A stretch of DNA of 64,000 bases from Atopobiaceae bacterium (GCA_017533825.1 JAFWIE010000078.1:79443-143442), one strand, 5' to 3'; counted from the stretch's first letter, positions 25,416 through 35,093 are shown. A program made the numbers and translations. The notes: generated by a model not told the origin, from the sequence alone.

Positions 25416-27545
25416 GTGTCGCAGGCTGCCGCCCTCATTCCGCTCGCTGCGTTGGTATGGCTCGTCAAGAGCTCCCGCGCCCTTCCCCGCACCCCCTCAT
25501 CGTTGGCCTGGGCGGCCTTTCCCACCCTCCTGCTCGTCGCTCTCGCGCTGCTCGGCTTCGCGGGCCTGCTCGAGGGCGTGCTCACCATCGTCGCGCTGGC
25601 CATTGCCTCCCCCACCCTTACCTTTTGTGCGCGCACCTCGCTGACGCGCGACGAGCTCTGGCGCACGCGCGCGTCTTGGGACGCCGAGACGCGCCGAAAG
25701 TGCGACATCATCTTTGTGGCCGTCCTCGTGCTTCTCTGCGCGCTTCTCATCGAGCTGCCCTTCACCACGGTCTTCATCATCGGTGGCCCACGCTATCTGT
25801 GGCTCGAGCTGCTGCTGTGCGGGCTGCTGCTCGCCACCCTGTACTTCCTCGGCCAGAGGCGCGCGGTCGCCTGCCTTCCGGCCGTTCTCCTCTTCGCCGC
25901 CGCGGGCTTTGGCCAGCATTTCGTGCGCCGCTTCAAGAATTCCGCGATTCTTCCCACGGACCTACTCGTCCTTAACACCGCCGCGGCCGTCACCAAGGAA
26001 TACGTCTTCTCCTTCAACGAGCAGACGGTGCTCGGCGTCACGTGCCTCGCCCTCGTCATCTGCGCGCTGTCGCTCGTCCCACCGCCACAGCCCACAGAGC
26101 CAAGCAGGGCCCATCGCATCCTGCGCAACCTGGGCTCGGCAGGCATCTCGCTCGCACTGCTCGTGGCGCTCATCGTCGTCCCCGACTACATGGGCCAGCT
26201 CGGCATCGAGATGCGCTACTGGTACTCCATCAACTGCTACGAGGAGCAGGGGTTTCTCCCCTCCTTCATCGCCGTGGCGCAAGACATGCCCATACGCAAG
26301 CCTGACGGATACTCCGACGAGCGTGCCACGGAACTTGAAGAGGCCCATGCCCAAGCTTGGCGGACGCAGGGCGCAAAGGACCCCTCGCGCACGCAGGCCG
26401 TCGAGCAGTTCGCGCAGTCGCAACCCTCGATCGTCGTGGTCATGAACGAGTCGTTCTGTGACCTCTCCATCTATGACGGCTTGCATGACGGCTACGAGGG
26501 GCCAAGCTTCTTTAAGGAGGGACTCACCGACGCACTCGCCTCGGGCACGCTGAACGTCTCGGTCCATGGCGCAGGCACCTGCAACAGCGAGTTCGAGTTC
26601 CTCACGGGCAACGCGCTCTGCTTCGTGGGGGCAGGCAAGTACCCCTACTCCATCTACGACCTCACGGACGTCGACGCACTGCCCGCCCAGCTCAAGGAAA
26701 TCGGGTACCACACGCTTGCCATGCATCCCAACTACGCGTCCAACTGGAATCGAAACCGCATCTACCCGCTCATGGGCTTCGATGAGTACCTCTCGATCGA
26801 CGACTTCGGCGGCGTGCCCGACCCGGCCATCGACACACAGACACCCAACGAGCCGCACTGCGAGGTGTTCCACAGCGGCGTGAGCGACGCAGCCACCTAC
26901 GACGTGGTCCTCGAGCGCCTGCGCACCACCGACAAGCCACTCTTCGTGTTTGACGTCACCATGGCCAACCACGGCTCATACGACCAGAACAACCTGCCTC
27001 AGGCATATCGGATGAACTACCAGCCCAAAGACTACGTGGGAGAAGAGACTCCCGAACGCCTCAACGAGTTCCTCGGCTGCATTGCGAGGTCAGACGATGA
27101 CCTCAGGGCATTCGTCGCGGAGCTGCGCGCGCTCTCCAAGCCGGTCGTTCTCGTCTTCTTTGGGGACCATCAGCCGACGTTGAGCATGTCCTACAACGAC
27201 TACTGGTACCCGAACGAACCTGAGGACGTCCACGCACGCCGCGCCTTCTGCACGGACTATGTGATTTGGACGAACTACGATGTCGCAGGACGCGAGCAGC
27301 ACAACGAGAAGGACGAGACGAGCCTTGACCTGCTCGCCGCACAGACGCTCGACCTCATCGGCGCCCCCGTCAGCGAGTACCAAGCGGCCCAGCTCGACCT
27401 ACGCAACCACATCACCGCGCTCTCCACGGGCGGGTATCAGACGGCTGACCGGGCGTGGCACGCCGCCACCGAGGATGGCCCCGCGGCCGAGCTGTACCAC
27501 GACATGTCACTCATCGAGTATCTCAACTTCGCGACGAGAATCTAG
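25416..27545 (+). CDS. LTA synthase-family phosphoglycerol transferase (1)
   Basis: The protein is a membrane-bound sulfatase-fold enzyme. It has five or more hydrophobic helices in the first 270 residues and a large extracellular catalytic domain. VVMNESFCDLS (metal-binding Glu), GAGTCNSEFEFLTGNAL (with the Thr expected to be the nucleophile), FDVTMANHGSYDQN and FFGDHQPTLS (metal Asp and His) match LtaS-type enzymes, which transfer glycerol-phosphate from phosphatidylglycerol to a glycolipid or wall polymer. GTG 25416 is preferred because GAAGGA lies 6 nt upstream, giving 709 residues. An ATG at 25347 would add 23 residues but has no clear ribosome site. A relative is encoded at 29131. Confidence 0.87.
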   Translation: MSQAAALIPLAALVWLVKSSRALPRTPSSLAWAAFPTLLLVALALLGFAGLLEGVLTIVALAIASPTLTFCARTSLTRDELWRTRASWDAETRRKCDIIFVAVLVLLCALLIELPFTTVFIIGGPRYLWLELLLCGLLLATLYFLGQRRAVACLPAVLLFAAAGFGQHFVRRFKNSAILPTDLLVLNTAAAVTKEYVFSFNEQTVLGVTCLALVICALSLVPPPQPTEPSRAHRILRNLGSAGISLALLVALIVVPDYMGQLGIEMRYWYSINCYEEQGFLPSFIAVAQDMPIRKPDGYSDERATELEEAHAQAWRTQGAKDPSRTQAVEQFAQSQPSIVVVMNESFCDLSIYDGLHDGYEGPSFFKEGLTDALASGTLNVSVHGAGTCNSEFEFLTGNALCFVGAGKYPYSIYDLTDVDALPAQLKEIGYHTLAMHPNYASNWNRNRIYPLMGFDEYLSIDDFGGVPDPAIDTQTPNEPHCEVFHSGVSDAATYDVVLERLRTTDKPLFVFDVTMANHGSYDQNNLPQAYRMNYQPKDYVGEETPERLNEFLGCIARSDDDLRAFVAELRALSKPVVLVFFGDHQPTLSMSYNDYWYPNEPEDVHARRAFCTDYVIWTNYDVAGREQHNEKDETSLDLLAAQTLDLIGAPVSEYQAAQLDLRNHITALSTGGYQTADRAWHAATEDGPAAELYHDMSLIEYLNFATRI

Positions 27546-27595
27546 CAACCTGCTGCGGGGTGCAATCGCGTGCGGGGTGCAATCGCGTGTGGGTG
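27545..27595. repeat. Tandem duplication after the first LTA-synthase-like gene
   Basis: GCGGGGTGCAATCGCGTG occurs twice back to back between two convergent genes. It is non-coding, and the purpose is unknown. Confidence 0.65.
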
Positions 27596-27623
27596 CAGCC
27601 GCTGTGGCACACCTCCGCGAGCA

Positions 27624-28655
27624 CTACGCCTTGTGGAACGCCCCGAGCTGCGGCGGGTCGCACTCGGCCAGCATGCGCACACCGCGCCACACGATAGGCA
27701 GGTACAAGACGATGATCACGCTATAGAGAATGACCGTGGGCAGCGCGTCGGCACCAGAACTCACGTATTCGGCCTCGAGCTCGAGCCCACCCAACCCAAC
27801 TGAGGGCAACATGAGGAAGAAGTCATCGAGCGCATGCAACGTCACCGCCCCGAGGATGTTGTTCGTGCGTATGACGAGCGAGGCAAGGAAGAAGCCATAC
27901 GTGCCCGTCTGGATAGTCTTGAGAACCGCCTGCAGCACGTCGAGCGGATTGGCATAGTCCAGGTCGCCCCACGTCACATGCGCCATGCCAAACACTATGG
28001 ACGTGAGGACGCAGATCACGACGATGCCCGCCTTGCGCTTGCCAAATGCGTCAAGGCCTCCACCCAACATCAGCCCTCGAAACACCGACTCCTCGTACAC
28101 GCCGATGGCCAAGCAGAAGCCCAGCAGCCCGAGCGTACGCAGCGCCCATCCTTCGGTAACGAGCGTATCCCCTTCTACGAGCGTCGCCACGATATCGAAG
28201 AGCGCAAGCCCGATGCTCACCGCAACCACCCACCAGCCTTCGCGCCAGGCGCGCGCAAACGACGCGGCATCGGGAACCAGCAGGCGACGGCCGCCGAGGA
28301 TGAGCAGCGACACGACGCCGCCAAGGGCGCCAAAACCCGTGACACAGGCATCGAGGTCCAAGCCGCCCAGCTCGGAGATGATCAAGCCAATGACCTGGAA
28401 CACAAGGGTGAGGCCCATCAGAAGGATGGAGAGGATGAGCGTCACGACGCCTCGGAGTCCCTTCTTGGTCCTCGGAGCCGGAACGCTCATCGGCGGGGGT
28501 GGTGCCACCGGCTGGGACGGTGCCGGCTCGGTCACCGCCGGCTGGGGCGCCACCGATTCGGACACTGCCGGCTGGGACGGAACTACGGGACTACCGCACT
28601 CCGGGCAAAATGAGGCTGAAGGGGGGATATCTGCGCCGCATGTATTACAATGCAT
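27624..28655 (-). CDS. CPBP (CAAX-like) membrane protease with zinc ribbon
   Basis: The 343-residue protein begins with a zinc ribbon (CNTCGADIPPSASFCPECG), then a Pro-rich linker (about 25-65) and about eight membrane helices. The CPBP intramembrane protease motifs are present: EESVFRG (catalytic Glu pair and Arg), FGMAHVTWG (His) and HALDDFF (second His). The family includes CAAX prenyl proteases and bacteriocin immunity or processing proteins; the substrate is unknown. The ATG follows CGGAGC. The gene is divergent from the 28743 gene with an 87-bp gap containing both promoters. Confidence 0.88.
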   Translation of the reverse strand: MHCNTCGADIPPSASFCPECGSPVVPSQPAVSESVAPQPAVTEPAPSQPVAPPPPMSVPAPRTKKGLRGVVTLILSILLMGLTLVFQVIGLIISELGGLDLDACVTGFGALGGVVSLLILGGRRLLVPDAASFARAWREGWWVVAVSIGLALFDIVATLVEGDTLVTEGWALRTLGLLGFCLAIGVYEESVFRGLMLGGGLDAFGKRKAGIVVICVLTSIVFGMAHVTWGDLDYANPLDVLQAVLKTIQTGTYGFFLASLVIRTNNILGAVTLHALDDFFLMLPSVGLGGLELEAEYVSSGADALPTVILYSVIIVLYLPIVWRGVRMLAECDPPQLGAFHKA

Positions 28656-28742
28656 GGTGCTCCGTTCTCGTAGTAGGCGTGAGCACAGTATAATCTACAC
28701 GACGTGCGGAATGGGCTGCACGTCCAAGCCGATGGGAGCGAC

Positions 28743-29126
28743 ATGAACGTATTGCTTGTATATAACGACGGCCTTATTGATTCGTTCGACACCAAGGACG
28801 ACATGTCTCAGGAGTACACCCACGCAAGGCTCTCGACCTTCGTCGAGGAGGCAGACACTGGCGAGGACCGCTACGAGATTGGCATCGACCTCGTGCCCAT
28901 CATCCACTCCAACAGCCGCGACCTGCCCACCATCCGTCGCCTCTGCTCCACCACCTTCATCTCTGACTACCACCACAGCTCACGTCCCTCCATCGACGTG
29001 GTCTGCTCCATGATCAGCGGTCTCTCGAAGCTCATCGTCAACGGTGCCATCATCTGGGAAGGCGAGCCCGAGCCGTATCTGGCGGACGAGTCCTACGCGA
29101 ACGAGCGTGCAGAGGGCCGCATCTAA
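28743..29126 (+). CDS. Small uncharacterised protein upstream of LTA-synthase-like gene
   Basis: I do not recognise a family. The 127-residue, acidic, soluble protein starts MNVLLVYNDGLIDSFDTKDD at ATG 28743 behind GGGAG. It has a mixed alpha/beta look with no signal peptide or membrane helix, and ends EPYLADESYANERAEGRI. It lies 4 bp upstream of an LTA-synthase-family gene and so is probably cotranscribed with it. A longer frame beginning at 28704 lacks a ribosome site. Confidence 0.75.
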   Translation: MNVLLVYNDGLIDSFDTKDDMSQEYTHARLSTFVEEADTGEDRYEIGIDLVPIIHSNSRDLPTIRRLCSTTFISDYHHSSRPSIDVVCSMISGLSKLIVNGAIIWEGEPEPYLADESYANERAEGRI

Positions 29127-29130
29127 CCCT

Positions 29131-31170
29131 ATGCGCATCAAACCGCGTTTGTTGATTGAGCACTGGTGCCTCTTTGCCGCGCTCGTATGGCAGGAACTGG
29201 TGCTCAAGACGTCTACAACCGGAGAGTTCTGGCCACAGCTCTTGTTTATTTTGCTCTTCTCGCTTGCGGCCTCCTTGTTCGCGCGCCTCGCGTTGACGCT
29301 TTACAGCACGAGGCGCGCGAACAAGCTTGCGAAGGTTGTCTTGATGGTGGTGAGCGGTGCCGTGTACTCGCTCGAGTACTTCGTGTACCGTGAGTTCAAG
29401 CTGTTTTACGACCTTCCCACCGTCGTCGCCGGTGCCGGTGACGCGGCGAAGGGCTTCGGTGGCACCGCCCTCTCCCTCGTGCTCTCCCCCAGCGGCCTTC
29501 TTCATATCGCCCTCTTCATGGCACCGGCCATCGCCTACGCCTTCCTGGGCAGGGGCGAGGACCTCGTCAAGGACGGAGAGAAGCCACTGAGGGCACGGAT
29601 GTTCCTGCTGCGTGACGCCATCGCCATCCAGATGGCGGCAATCCTGTGCGTCTCGCTCGTGGGGACCTTTGGGCACAGCTACACCGACCAATACAGCTTC
29701 CAGACCGCCGTCACCAACTTCGGCCTGCTCACGAGCCTGCGCAAGGAGGTGAGCCACATCACCATGCGCAAGGGGTTCAACGTGTCCTTTACCGATAGGG
29801 ACCTGCGCTCGGCACCCGTATCGGAAGAGGCGGCTGCTGAGCTGGCCGATTCCGCACAAGCGGAGGTCGAGCAGCCCGTCGACCGGGGACCAAACGTCAT
29901 GCCGCTCGACTTCGAGGCACTGGCCGCATCCACGGAGGGAACGTGGGCGGACCTCGACCACTATGTGGCGACGCTCACACCTAGCTCGAAGAACGAGATG
30001 ACCGGGCGCTTCGCCGGCTACAACCTCATCTTCATCACGGCCGAGGCGCTCTCTGCCGAAGCCATCCGGCCCGACACGACGCCCACCCTCTACCGCATGG
30101 CAACACAGGGCATCCAGTTCCTCGACTACTACCAGTTCGACACGGCGGGAACCACGGGCGGCGAGTGCGGCAACCTCTTTGGCCTGCTGCCCACCGAGGG
30201 CGGCACCTCCGTGAAGCTGACCGCCGACCACAACAACTACTTCACCATCGGCAACGCTCTCAATCGCTTGGGCTACAACGGCTGGGCGTTCCACAACAAC
30301 ACCTATACGTACTATGACCGCGACCTCACCCACAACAACCTCGGTTACAGCAACGGGTACATGGGCTATGGCAACGGCATGGAGCAGTGGGTGGAGTGGC
30401 AGTGGCCACAGAGCGACCTCGAGATGCTTCAGGGCACCTTCGACAACCTTTACGGTGACCCCAGTCACGAGCCCTTCGACGTGTACTACATGAGCGTCAG
30501 CGGCCATAGCGACTACGGCCTCGGCGAGAACAAGATGGCCGTCAAGAACTGGGATGCCGTGGCGGGGCTGCCCAACTCAGATCCCGTGAAGGGATACCTC
30601 GCCTCACACATCGAGCTCGACAAGGGCCTGGCCTACCTCGTCTCGCGCCTGGAACAGACGGGCATGGCGGATCATACACTCTTTGTGATAAGTGCAGACC
30701 ACTTCCCCTATGGCCTCGACGATGACGGACCACTCGGCTCGCTGCCCAACACGTCCGAGCTGTATGGCTACGAGGTGTTGACGCCCTTCCAGCGCGACCA
30801 CAACCGTCTCATCATCTGGACACCCACCCTCGAGCAGCAGGAGCCTCTCGTCGTGGACACACCCACCAGCACGGTGGACATCCTGCCCACGTTGCTCAAC
30901 CTCTTTGGCTGCGAATGGGACTCGCGCCTGCTCCCCGGTCGCGACGTCTTCTCCGAGAAGCCACCGCTCGTCTTCTCGCTCTCCTATGACTGGAAGAGCG
31001 CTCTGGGCACGTATTATGCGGGCTCGGGCGAGTTCGTCCCCAACGAGGGCGCGCAGGTGCCCGAGGGTTACGTCGAGGCGACCAGCGCGGATGTCGCGAA
31101 CCGCATCAACTACTGCCGAGGCGTGCTGACCACCGACTACTATCGCCACCTCTTCGGCGATCCCGCATAG
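29131..31170 (+). CDS. LTA synthase-family sulfatase-fold protein (2)
   Basis: The 679-residue protein has about five membrane helices in the first 200 residues and an extracellular alkaline-phosphatase-fold domain from about residue 290. LIFITAEALSAEAI supplies the metal-binding Glu. TAGTTGGECGNLFGLLP contains the Thr expected as nucleophile. MSVSGHSDYGLGENK and FVISADHFPYGLDDDG supply metal ligands. It resembles LtaS/MdoB-like phosphoglycerol or phosphoethanolamine transferases and differs clearly from the first copy. The start ATG 29131 is 4 bp after the small gene's stop with only a weak GAGGG site, consistent with coupled translation. Confidence 0.86.
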   Translation: MRIKPRLLIEHWCLFAALVWQELVLKTSTTGEFWPQLLFILLFSLAASLFARLALTLYSTRRANKLAKVVLMVVSGAVYSLEYFVYREFKLFYDLPTVVAGAGDAAKGFGGTALSLVLSPSGLLHIALFMAPAIAYAFLGRGEDLVKDGEKPLRARMFLLRDAIAIQMAAILCVSLVGTFGHSYTDQYSFQTAVTNFGLLTSLRKEVSHITMRKGFNVSFTDRDLRSAPVSEEAAAELADSAQAEVEQPVDRGPNVMPLDFEALAASTEGTWADLDHYVATLTPSSKNEMTGRFAGYNLIFITAEALSAEAIRPDTTPTLYRMATQGIQFLDYYQFDTAGTTGGECGNLFGLLPTEGGTSVKLTADHNNYFTIGNALNRLGYNGWAFHNNTYTYYDRDLTHNNLGYSNGYMGYGNGMEQWVEWQWPQSDLEMLQGTFDNLYGDPSHEPFDVYYMSVSGHSDYGLGENKMAVKNWDAVAGLPNSDPVKGYLASHIELDKGLAYLVSRLEQTGMADHTLFVISADHFPYGLDDDGPLGSLPNTSELYGYEVLTPFQRDHNRLIIWTPTLEQQEPLVVDTPTSTVDILPTLLNLFGCEWDSRLLPGRDVFSEKPPLVFSLSYDWKSALGTYYAGSGEFVPNEGAQVPEGYVEATSADVANRINYCRGVLTTDYYRHLFGDPA

Positions 31171-31175
31171 CGAGA

Positions 31176-31200
31176 CCCCTGGGGGACGCGTCCCCAGGGG
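31176..31200. terminator. GC-rich hairpin after the second LTA-synthase-like gene
   Basis: CCCCTGGGG and CCCCAGGGG form a strong stem with the internal GACGCGT. No T-run follows, so it may be an intrinsic pause or 3'-end stabiliser. Confidence 0.5.
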
Positions 31201-31308
31201 CATCACATGCTCAAGAAGTTGTACAGCCTGTAACAAAACACGGCTTCCCCCATCTCGCGGTTATAGTAATAAGGTCCTATTGACATCCCGAGAAGAGAGA
31301 AGCAAGGC

Positions 31309-32424
31309 ATGAAGATCGGTTGCGTCAAAGAAATCAAGAACAACGAGTTCCGCGTGGGCCTCACTCCCGACAACGTGAAGAGCTACGTCGCCGCCGGGCA
31401 TCACGTCTACATCGAGATGGGCGCGGGCGTCGGGTCTGGCTTCGCCGACGAGGAGTACGTGGCAGCCGGCGCGAGCCTGCTTGAGGATCCGCGCGAGATC
31501 TGGCAGCTCGTGGACATGATGGTCAAGGTCAAGGAGCCGCTTCCCGAGGAGTATCCCCTCTTCCGTGACGGCCTGATCCTCTATACCTACCTGCACCTCG
31601 CAGCCGACCGCGAGCAGATGGACGCCCTGCTTGCCGGCAAGGTGAAGGCCATCGCCTACGAGACGCTCACCGAGACTGACGGCAGCCTGCCGCTGCTCGC
31701 CCCCATGAGCCAGATTGCCGGCCGCCTCGCCGTGCAGGAGGGCGCGAAGTACCTCGAGAAGACCTATGGCGGGCGCGGCGTGCTGCTCGCCGGCGTCCCG
31801 GGCACGCCCAAGGCCAACGTCGTCGTCCTGGGCGGCGGCACCGTGGGCACCAACGCCTGCAAGATCGCCGTAGGCATGGGCGCCAACGTCACCGTGCTCG
31901 ACATCAGCCTCAAGCGCCTCGAGCAGCTCGACGACCTGTTTGGCTCGCGCGTCCAGACGCTCGTCTCCAACGACGCCAACGTAGAGCGTGCGGTTCTCGA
32001 CGCCGACCTTGTCATCGGCGCCGTCCTCATCCCCGGCGGCAGCACGCCCAAGCTGTTCAAGAAGGCCTATCTCAGCGAGATGAAGCCGGGTGCCGTCTTT
32101 GTGGACGTCGCCATCGACCAGGGCGGCTGCGGCGAGACCTCGCGCGTCACCATGCACGACGATCCCATCTTCGTCGAGGACGGCATCGTGCACTACTGCG
32201 TGGGCAACATGCCTGGCGCCGTGGCCCGCACCTCCACCATCGCGCTCACCAACGCGACGCTCCGCTATGGCCTGCAGATCGCCAACAAGGGCCTCGAGAA
32301 CGCCATCGCGGAGAGTGACGTCATCGCCTCCGGCGTCAACTGCTACGACGGCAAGGTATGCTGCAAGAACCTCGCCGACAGCTTCGACGACGTGGAATAC
32401 GTCGACGTCAAGACGCTGATTTAG
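31309..32424 (+). CDS. ald: Alanine dehydrogenase
   Basis: The 371-residue enzyme interconverts L-alanine with pyruvate and ammonia using NAD. The N-terminus MKIGCVKEIKNNEFRVGL carries the substrate-binding Arg. KVKEPLPEEYPL contains the substrate Lys. YTYLHLAADREQ carries the catalytic His. VVVLGGGTVGTNACKIAVGMG is the NAD-binding loop and VLIPGGSTPKLF the cofactor-proximal segment. The length is standard. The ATG follows GAGAGAAGCAAGG, and a TATAGT -10 box lies at 31262-31267 without a clear -35. It is monocistronic, ending at a strong terminator. Confidence 0.96.
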   Translation: MKIGCVKEIKNNEFRVGLTPDNVKSYVAAGHHVYIEMGAGVGSGFADEEYVAAGASLLEDPREIWQLVDMMVKVKEPLPEEYPLFRDGLILYTYLHLAADREQMDALLAGKVKAIAYETLTETDGSLPLLAPMSQIAGRLAVQEGAKYLEKTYGGRGVLLAGVPGTPKANVVVLGGGTVGTNACKIAVGMGANVTVLDISLKRLEQLDDLFGSRVQTLVSNDANVERAVLDADLVIGAVLIPGGSTPKLFKKAYLSEMKPGAVFVDVAIDQGGCGETSRVTMHDDPIFVEDGIVHYCVGNMPGAVARTSTIALTNATLRYGLQIANKGLENAIAESDVIASGVNCYDGKVCCKNLADSFDDVEYVDVKTLI

Positions 32425-32448
32425 CGCTCGCCTCTCGGACGCACGTTG

Positions 32449-32489
32449 GGGTGGCACGTGGTACCAGGTACCATGTGCCACCCTTTTTT
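32449..32489 (+). terminator. Rho-independent terminator of ald
   Basis: GGGTGGCACGTGGTACC (32449-32465) pairs with GGTACCATGTGCCACCC (32467-32483) with one mismatch, followed by TTTTTT. It shares its GGTACC-AG-GTACC core with the short repeats at 45-53 kb. Confidence 0.92.
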
Positions 32490-32490
32490 A

Positions 32491-33876
32491 TTATGCAGAC
32501 AGCCAGGCCAGCAGCGTCTCGCGCTCGTTGGGAAGCTCCCCCGCCATCACCGCATTGAGCAGCATCTCAAGCTGCATGCCGACCCCGGGACCCGGCGCCA
32601 TGCCGCACACGCGCATGACGTCGGCGCCATTGACGGCCAGCTGGCGCGTCGCAAGCACCGGCTCACGTTGGGCCTCTTGGCGAACTAAGCGCGTATAGTC
32701 ATCGAGCGCGCTTGCCCACGGCGCGGCCGAGGGGCACTTCGAGACCGCGTCCGCACGGCACAGGTCAAGAAGCTCGTAGGCAAGGGGCACCTCGCGTCCC
32801 GGGCTCACCCTCGAGAACCTCGCGAGCAATCGGCGGATCGCACGCGGCGTCGCGGGAATTCGGTCGTCGTGCCAGCGAATGAGGGCAGACGTCTCGTCGA
32901 CGATTTCGCTCGGTATGGCCAATCGACGCATGATGTCCACTGCCATCTGCGCACCCTGCAGCGGATGCCCAAAGAAGTGCCCATGTCCCTCCACGTCCTC
33001 GCTGTAGGTCACAGGCTTGGCCACGTCGTGAAGGAGCGCCGCCCACTGCAGCTCTGGACCGGCGAGGCCCGCCGTGAAGGCCTGCACGGCATTGCATACG
33101 TGCGCGATGTGCTCATACACGTCGTAGATGTGATACACGCTGCGCTGGTCGAAGCCATATGCCATAGCGAGTTCGGGCAGAGCGGCACACATGACCTCGG
33201 GCTGATCAAGGAGCGCCCGACCCGCTTTGCCCATCCGCACGATCGCATCGAGCTCCTTGCCCACGCGCTCACTCGCCACGTCGGCAACACTCGCCGCCTG
33301 TCGTCGCAGCGCGGCCTGCGTGCCCTGCTCGACTTCGAAGCCTAGGCGCAGAGCGAAGCGGACCGCCCGCATGATGCGCAGCGCGTCCTCCTCGAACCTC
33401 TTCTGTGGATCGCCGACCGCACGAATGACGCGCGACTCGAGGTCCTTCTCGCCCCCGAAGGGATCGAGCAGGCCTCGCTCGGGGTGCCACGCCATCGCAT
33501 TGATGGTGAAGTCCCTGCGCGCCAGATCCTCACGTACGTCGCGCACGAAGCGCACCTCGTCCGGATGGCGATGGTCGGAATAGGTGCCCTCCACGCGATA
33601 CGTCGTCACCTCGATGGGCTCGCCCAGGCATACGGCCGTCACCGTACCATGCGCCGTGCCCGTCTCGTACACCGCACATCCCGCCGTGCTGAGCACGCGT
33701 GCGCTCTCCTGCCACGTGGCGTCGGTCGTCACGTCGATGTCGTGACGGGGCATGCCGAGCAACGCATCGCGCACCCAGCCGCCCACGACCCACGCCTCGA
33801 AGCCCGCATCCTCAAGGGCCCGGATGACATGGCGCGCCGCGGGAGGCGTGGTCCATTTCTTCTTACTTTGTGCCAT
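32491..33876 (-). CDS. cca: CCA-adding tRNA nucleotidyltransferase with HD domain
   Basis: The 461-residue enzyme adds or repairs the 3' CCA of tRNA. The class II nucleotidyltransferase core is at the N-terminus: WVVGGWVRDALLG followed by DIDVTTDA with the two metal Asp residues (about 32-52). RRDFTINAMAWHPERG is the nucleotide-selecting motif, and ALRIMRAVRFALRLGF follows. An HD phosphohydrolase domain occupies the C-terminal half (LLHDVAKP at about 283), as in HDIG-type CCA enzymes. The start ATG follows GGAGGGCGCC. It is the second gene of an operon with the IMPACT-family gene 9 bp upstream. Confidence 0.95.
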   Translation of the reverse strand: MAQSKKKWTTPPAARHVIRALEDAGFEAWVVGGWVRDALLGMPRHDIDVTTDATWQESARVLSTAGCAVYETGTAHGTVTAVCLGEPIEVTTYRVEGTYSDHRHPDEVRFVRDVREDLARRDFTINAMAWHPERGLLDPFGGEKDLESRVIRAVGDPQKRFEEDALRIMRAVRFALRLGFEVEQGTQAALRRQAASVADVASERVGKELDAIVRMGKAGRALLDQPEVMCAALPELAMAYGFDQRSVYHIYDVYEHIAHVCNAVQAFTAGLAGPELQWAALLHDVAKPVTYSEDVEGHGHFFGHPLQGAQMAVDIMRRLAIPSEIVDETSALIRWHDDRIPATPRAIRRLLARFSRVSPGREVPLAYELLDLCRADAVSKCPSAAPWASALDDYTRLVRQEAQREPVLATRQLAVNGADVMRVCGMAPGPGVGMQLEMLLNAVMAGELPNERETLLAWLSA

Positions 33877-33885
33877 GGCGCCCTC

Positions 33886-34524
33886 CTACAGCTCGGCGAA
33901 GGTCGGCTCACCCACGATGCAAAGGTCCTCGCCGGCGGCCAGCTCGCGCATGGCGTCGACGAAGCGCGCCTCTTCGCCCGAACGAAAGGCGATGGTAAGC
34001 TGCACGTCCTCCGCAAAGACCGAATCCTTGACGCGCCCGCCGCAATCGCTCACGAGCCGCTCGACGCGTCCATAGGAGGAGTAGGGAATCACGCAGGTCA
34101 CGCGCGTGCAGAGGCCCATGGTCACGAGGGCACCGTCGCGCTCGGCCGCACTGACAGCCTCCTGCGTCGCAGCCGTGTACGCACGCTTGAGGCCGCCGGG
34201 GCCGAGCAACGTGCCCCCGAAGTAGCGCGTCACCACGCAGCACACGTCGGCCAGTCCCGCGCCACGCAGCACCTCAAGCGTCGGCGTCCCGCCCGTATGG
34301 GAGGGCTCGCCGTCGTCGGAACAGCGCTCGCGCCCGTCGCTCAACACCCAAGCGGGCACGTTGTGGCGTGCGTCATGATGGCGAGAACGCACCTCGTCGA
34401 TGAAGTCCTGCGCCTCGCGCTCGCTCTCCACGCGCCTGATCTGGGCGATGAACCGACTTCTGCGGTCCTCGAACTCGCCCGACGCCTCGACTCCCATCGC
34501 AAGGGTGCGATACTCTTCACGCAT
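33886..34524 (-). CDS. IMPACT/YigZ family protein
   Basis: The 212-residue protein has the YigZ/IMPACT N-terminal domain. Its key stretch is RSRHHDARHNVPAWVL followed by CSDDGEPSHTGGTPTLEVL and VVTRYFGGTLLGPGGLKRAY. A C-terminal DUF1949-like domain (about 140-205) follows. Family members bind ribosomes or nucleotides and are tied to translation control; no reaction is established. The ATG at 34522-34524 follows AGAGAGGCAGGTAGG. It heads the operon containing cca. Confidence 0.92.
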   Translation of the reverse strand: MREEYRTLAMGVEASGEFEDRRSRFIAQIRRVESEREAQDFIDEVRSRHHDARHNVPAWVLSDGRERCSDDGEPSHTGGTPTLEVLRGAGLADVCCVVTRYFGGTLLGPGGLKRAYTAATQEAVSAAERDGALVTMGLCTRVTCVIPYSSYGRVERLVSDCGGRVKDSVFAEDVQLTIAFRSGEEARFVDAMRELAAGEDLCIVGEPTFAEL

Positions 34525-34688
34525 GCCTACCTGCCTCTCTCCGACATGCTCAAGACTATAACACGCCCGTTGTACCGCCGGGGAGAGCCCCTTCTGGGAA
34601 ACCCCTTTGGTGCGGCGCACCATACACAGCTGGGAGCGCTATGCTAGGGTGACATACCATTCCGGCAACGAGTCAAAGGACGTGAACC

Positions 34689-35093
34689 ATGGCAGAGTTT
34701 CTCGACCGCGCCCATGAATTGCGAGCAGACACCAACGCACACTACAACTGCGCGCAGGCTGTGCTCATCCCCTTCGCAGAGCACGCCGGCTTCACGCTCG
34801 AGCAGGCCAACGCCGTGGCACAGGCTTTCGGCGGCGGCATGCAGACCGGCAGCACCTGCGGTGCCGTGACCGGAGCCCTCATGGCGCTCGGCGTGCTTGG
34901 GCTTGCCGACCACAGGACGGTCGTCTCCCTCATCCGCCGCGTGCGCGAGAACCACGACGGCACCATCGCCTGCGCGGACCTCCTGCGCAAGAACGCGGCT
35001 GCAGGTGGCCAGAAGAAGCCCCACTGCGACGCGATGGTCTACGAGGCGGTCGCCTTGGTGGAAGAGCTCCTGCGCGAGAAGTCCGACCGATAG
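34689..35093 (+). CDS. C_GCAxxG_C_C family protein
   Basis: The 134-residue protein carries all hallmark cysteines of the C_GCAxxG_C_C family: NCAQAVL near residue 20, FGGGMQTGSTCGAVTGALMALG in the centre, CADLL and PHCDAMV near the C-terminus. Family members are thought to be redox or metal proteins of anaerobes, with no proven function. The ATG follows AAAGGACG. It is followed 36 bp later by the MgtC-type gene on the same strand. Confidence 0.9.
   Translation: MAEFLDRAHELRADTNAHYNCAQAVLIPFAEHAGFTLEQANAVAQAFGGGMQTGSTCGAVTGALMALGVLGLADHRTVVSLIRRVRENHDGTIACADLLRKNAAAGGQKKPHCDAMVYEAVALVEELLREKSDR

Noticed and set aside
29050..30507. 485-codon minus-strand frame over the second LTA-synthase-like gene
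   Set aside because: It is antisense to an evident sulfatase-fold enzyme and carries no motif of its own.
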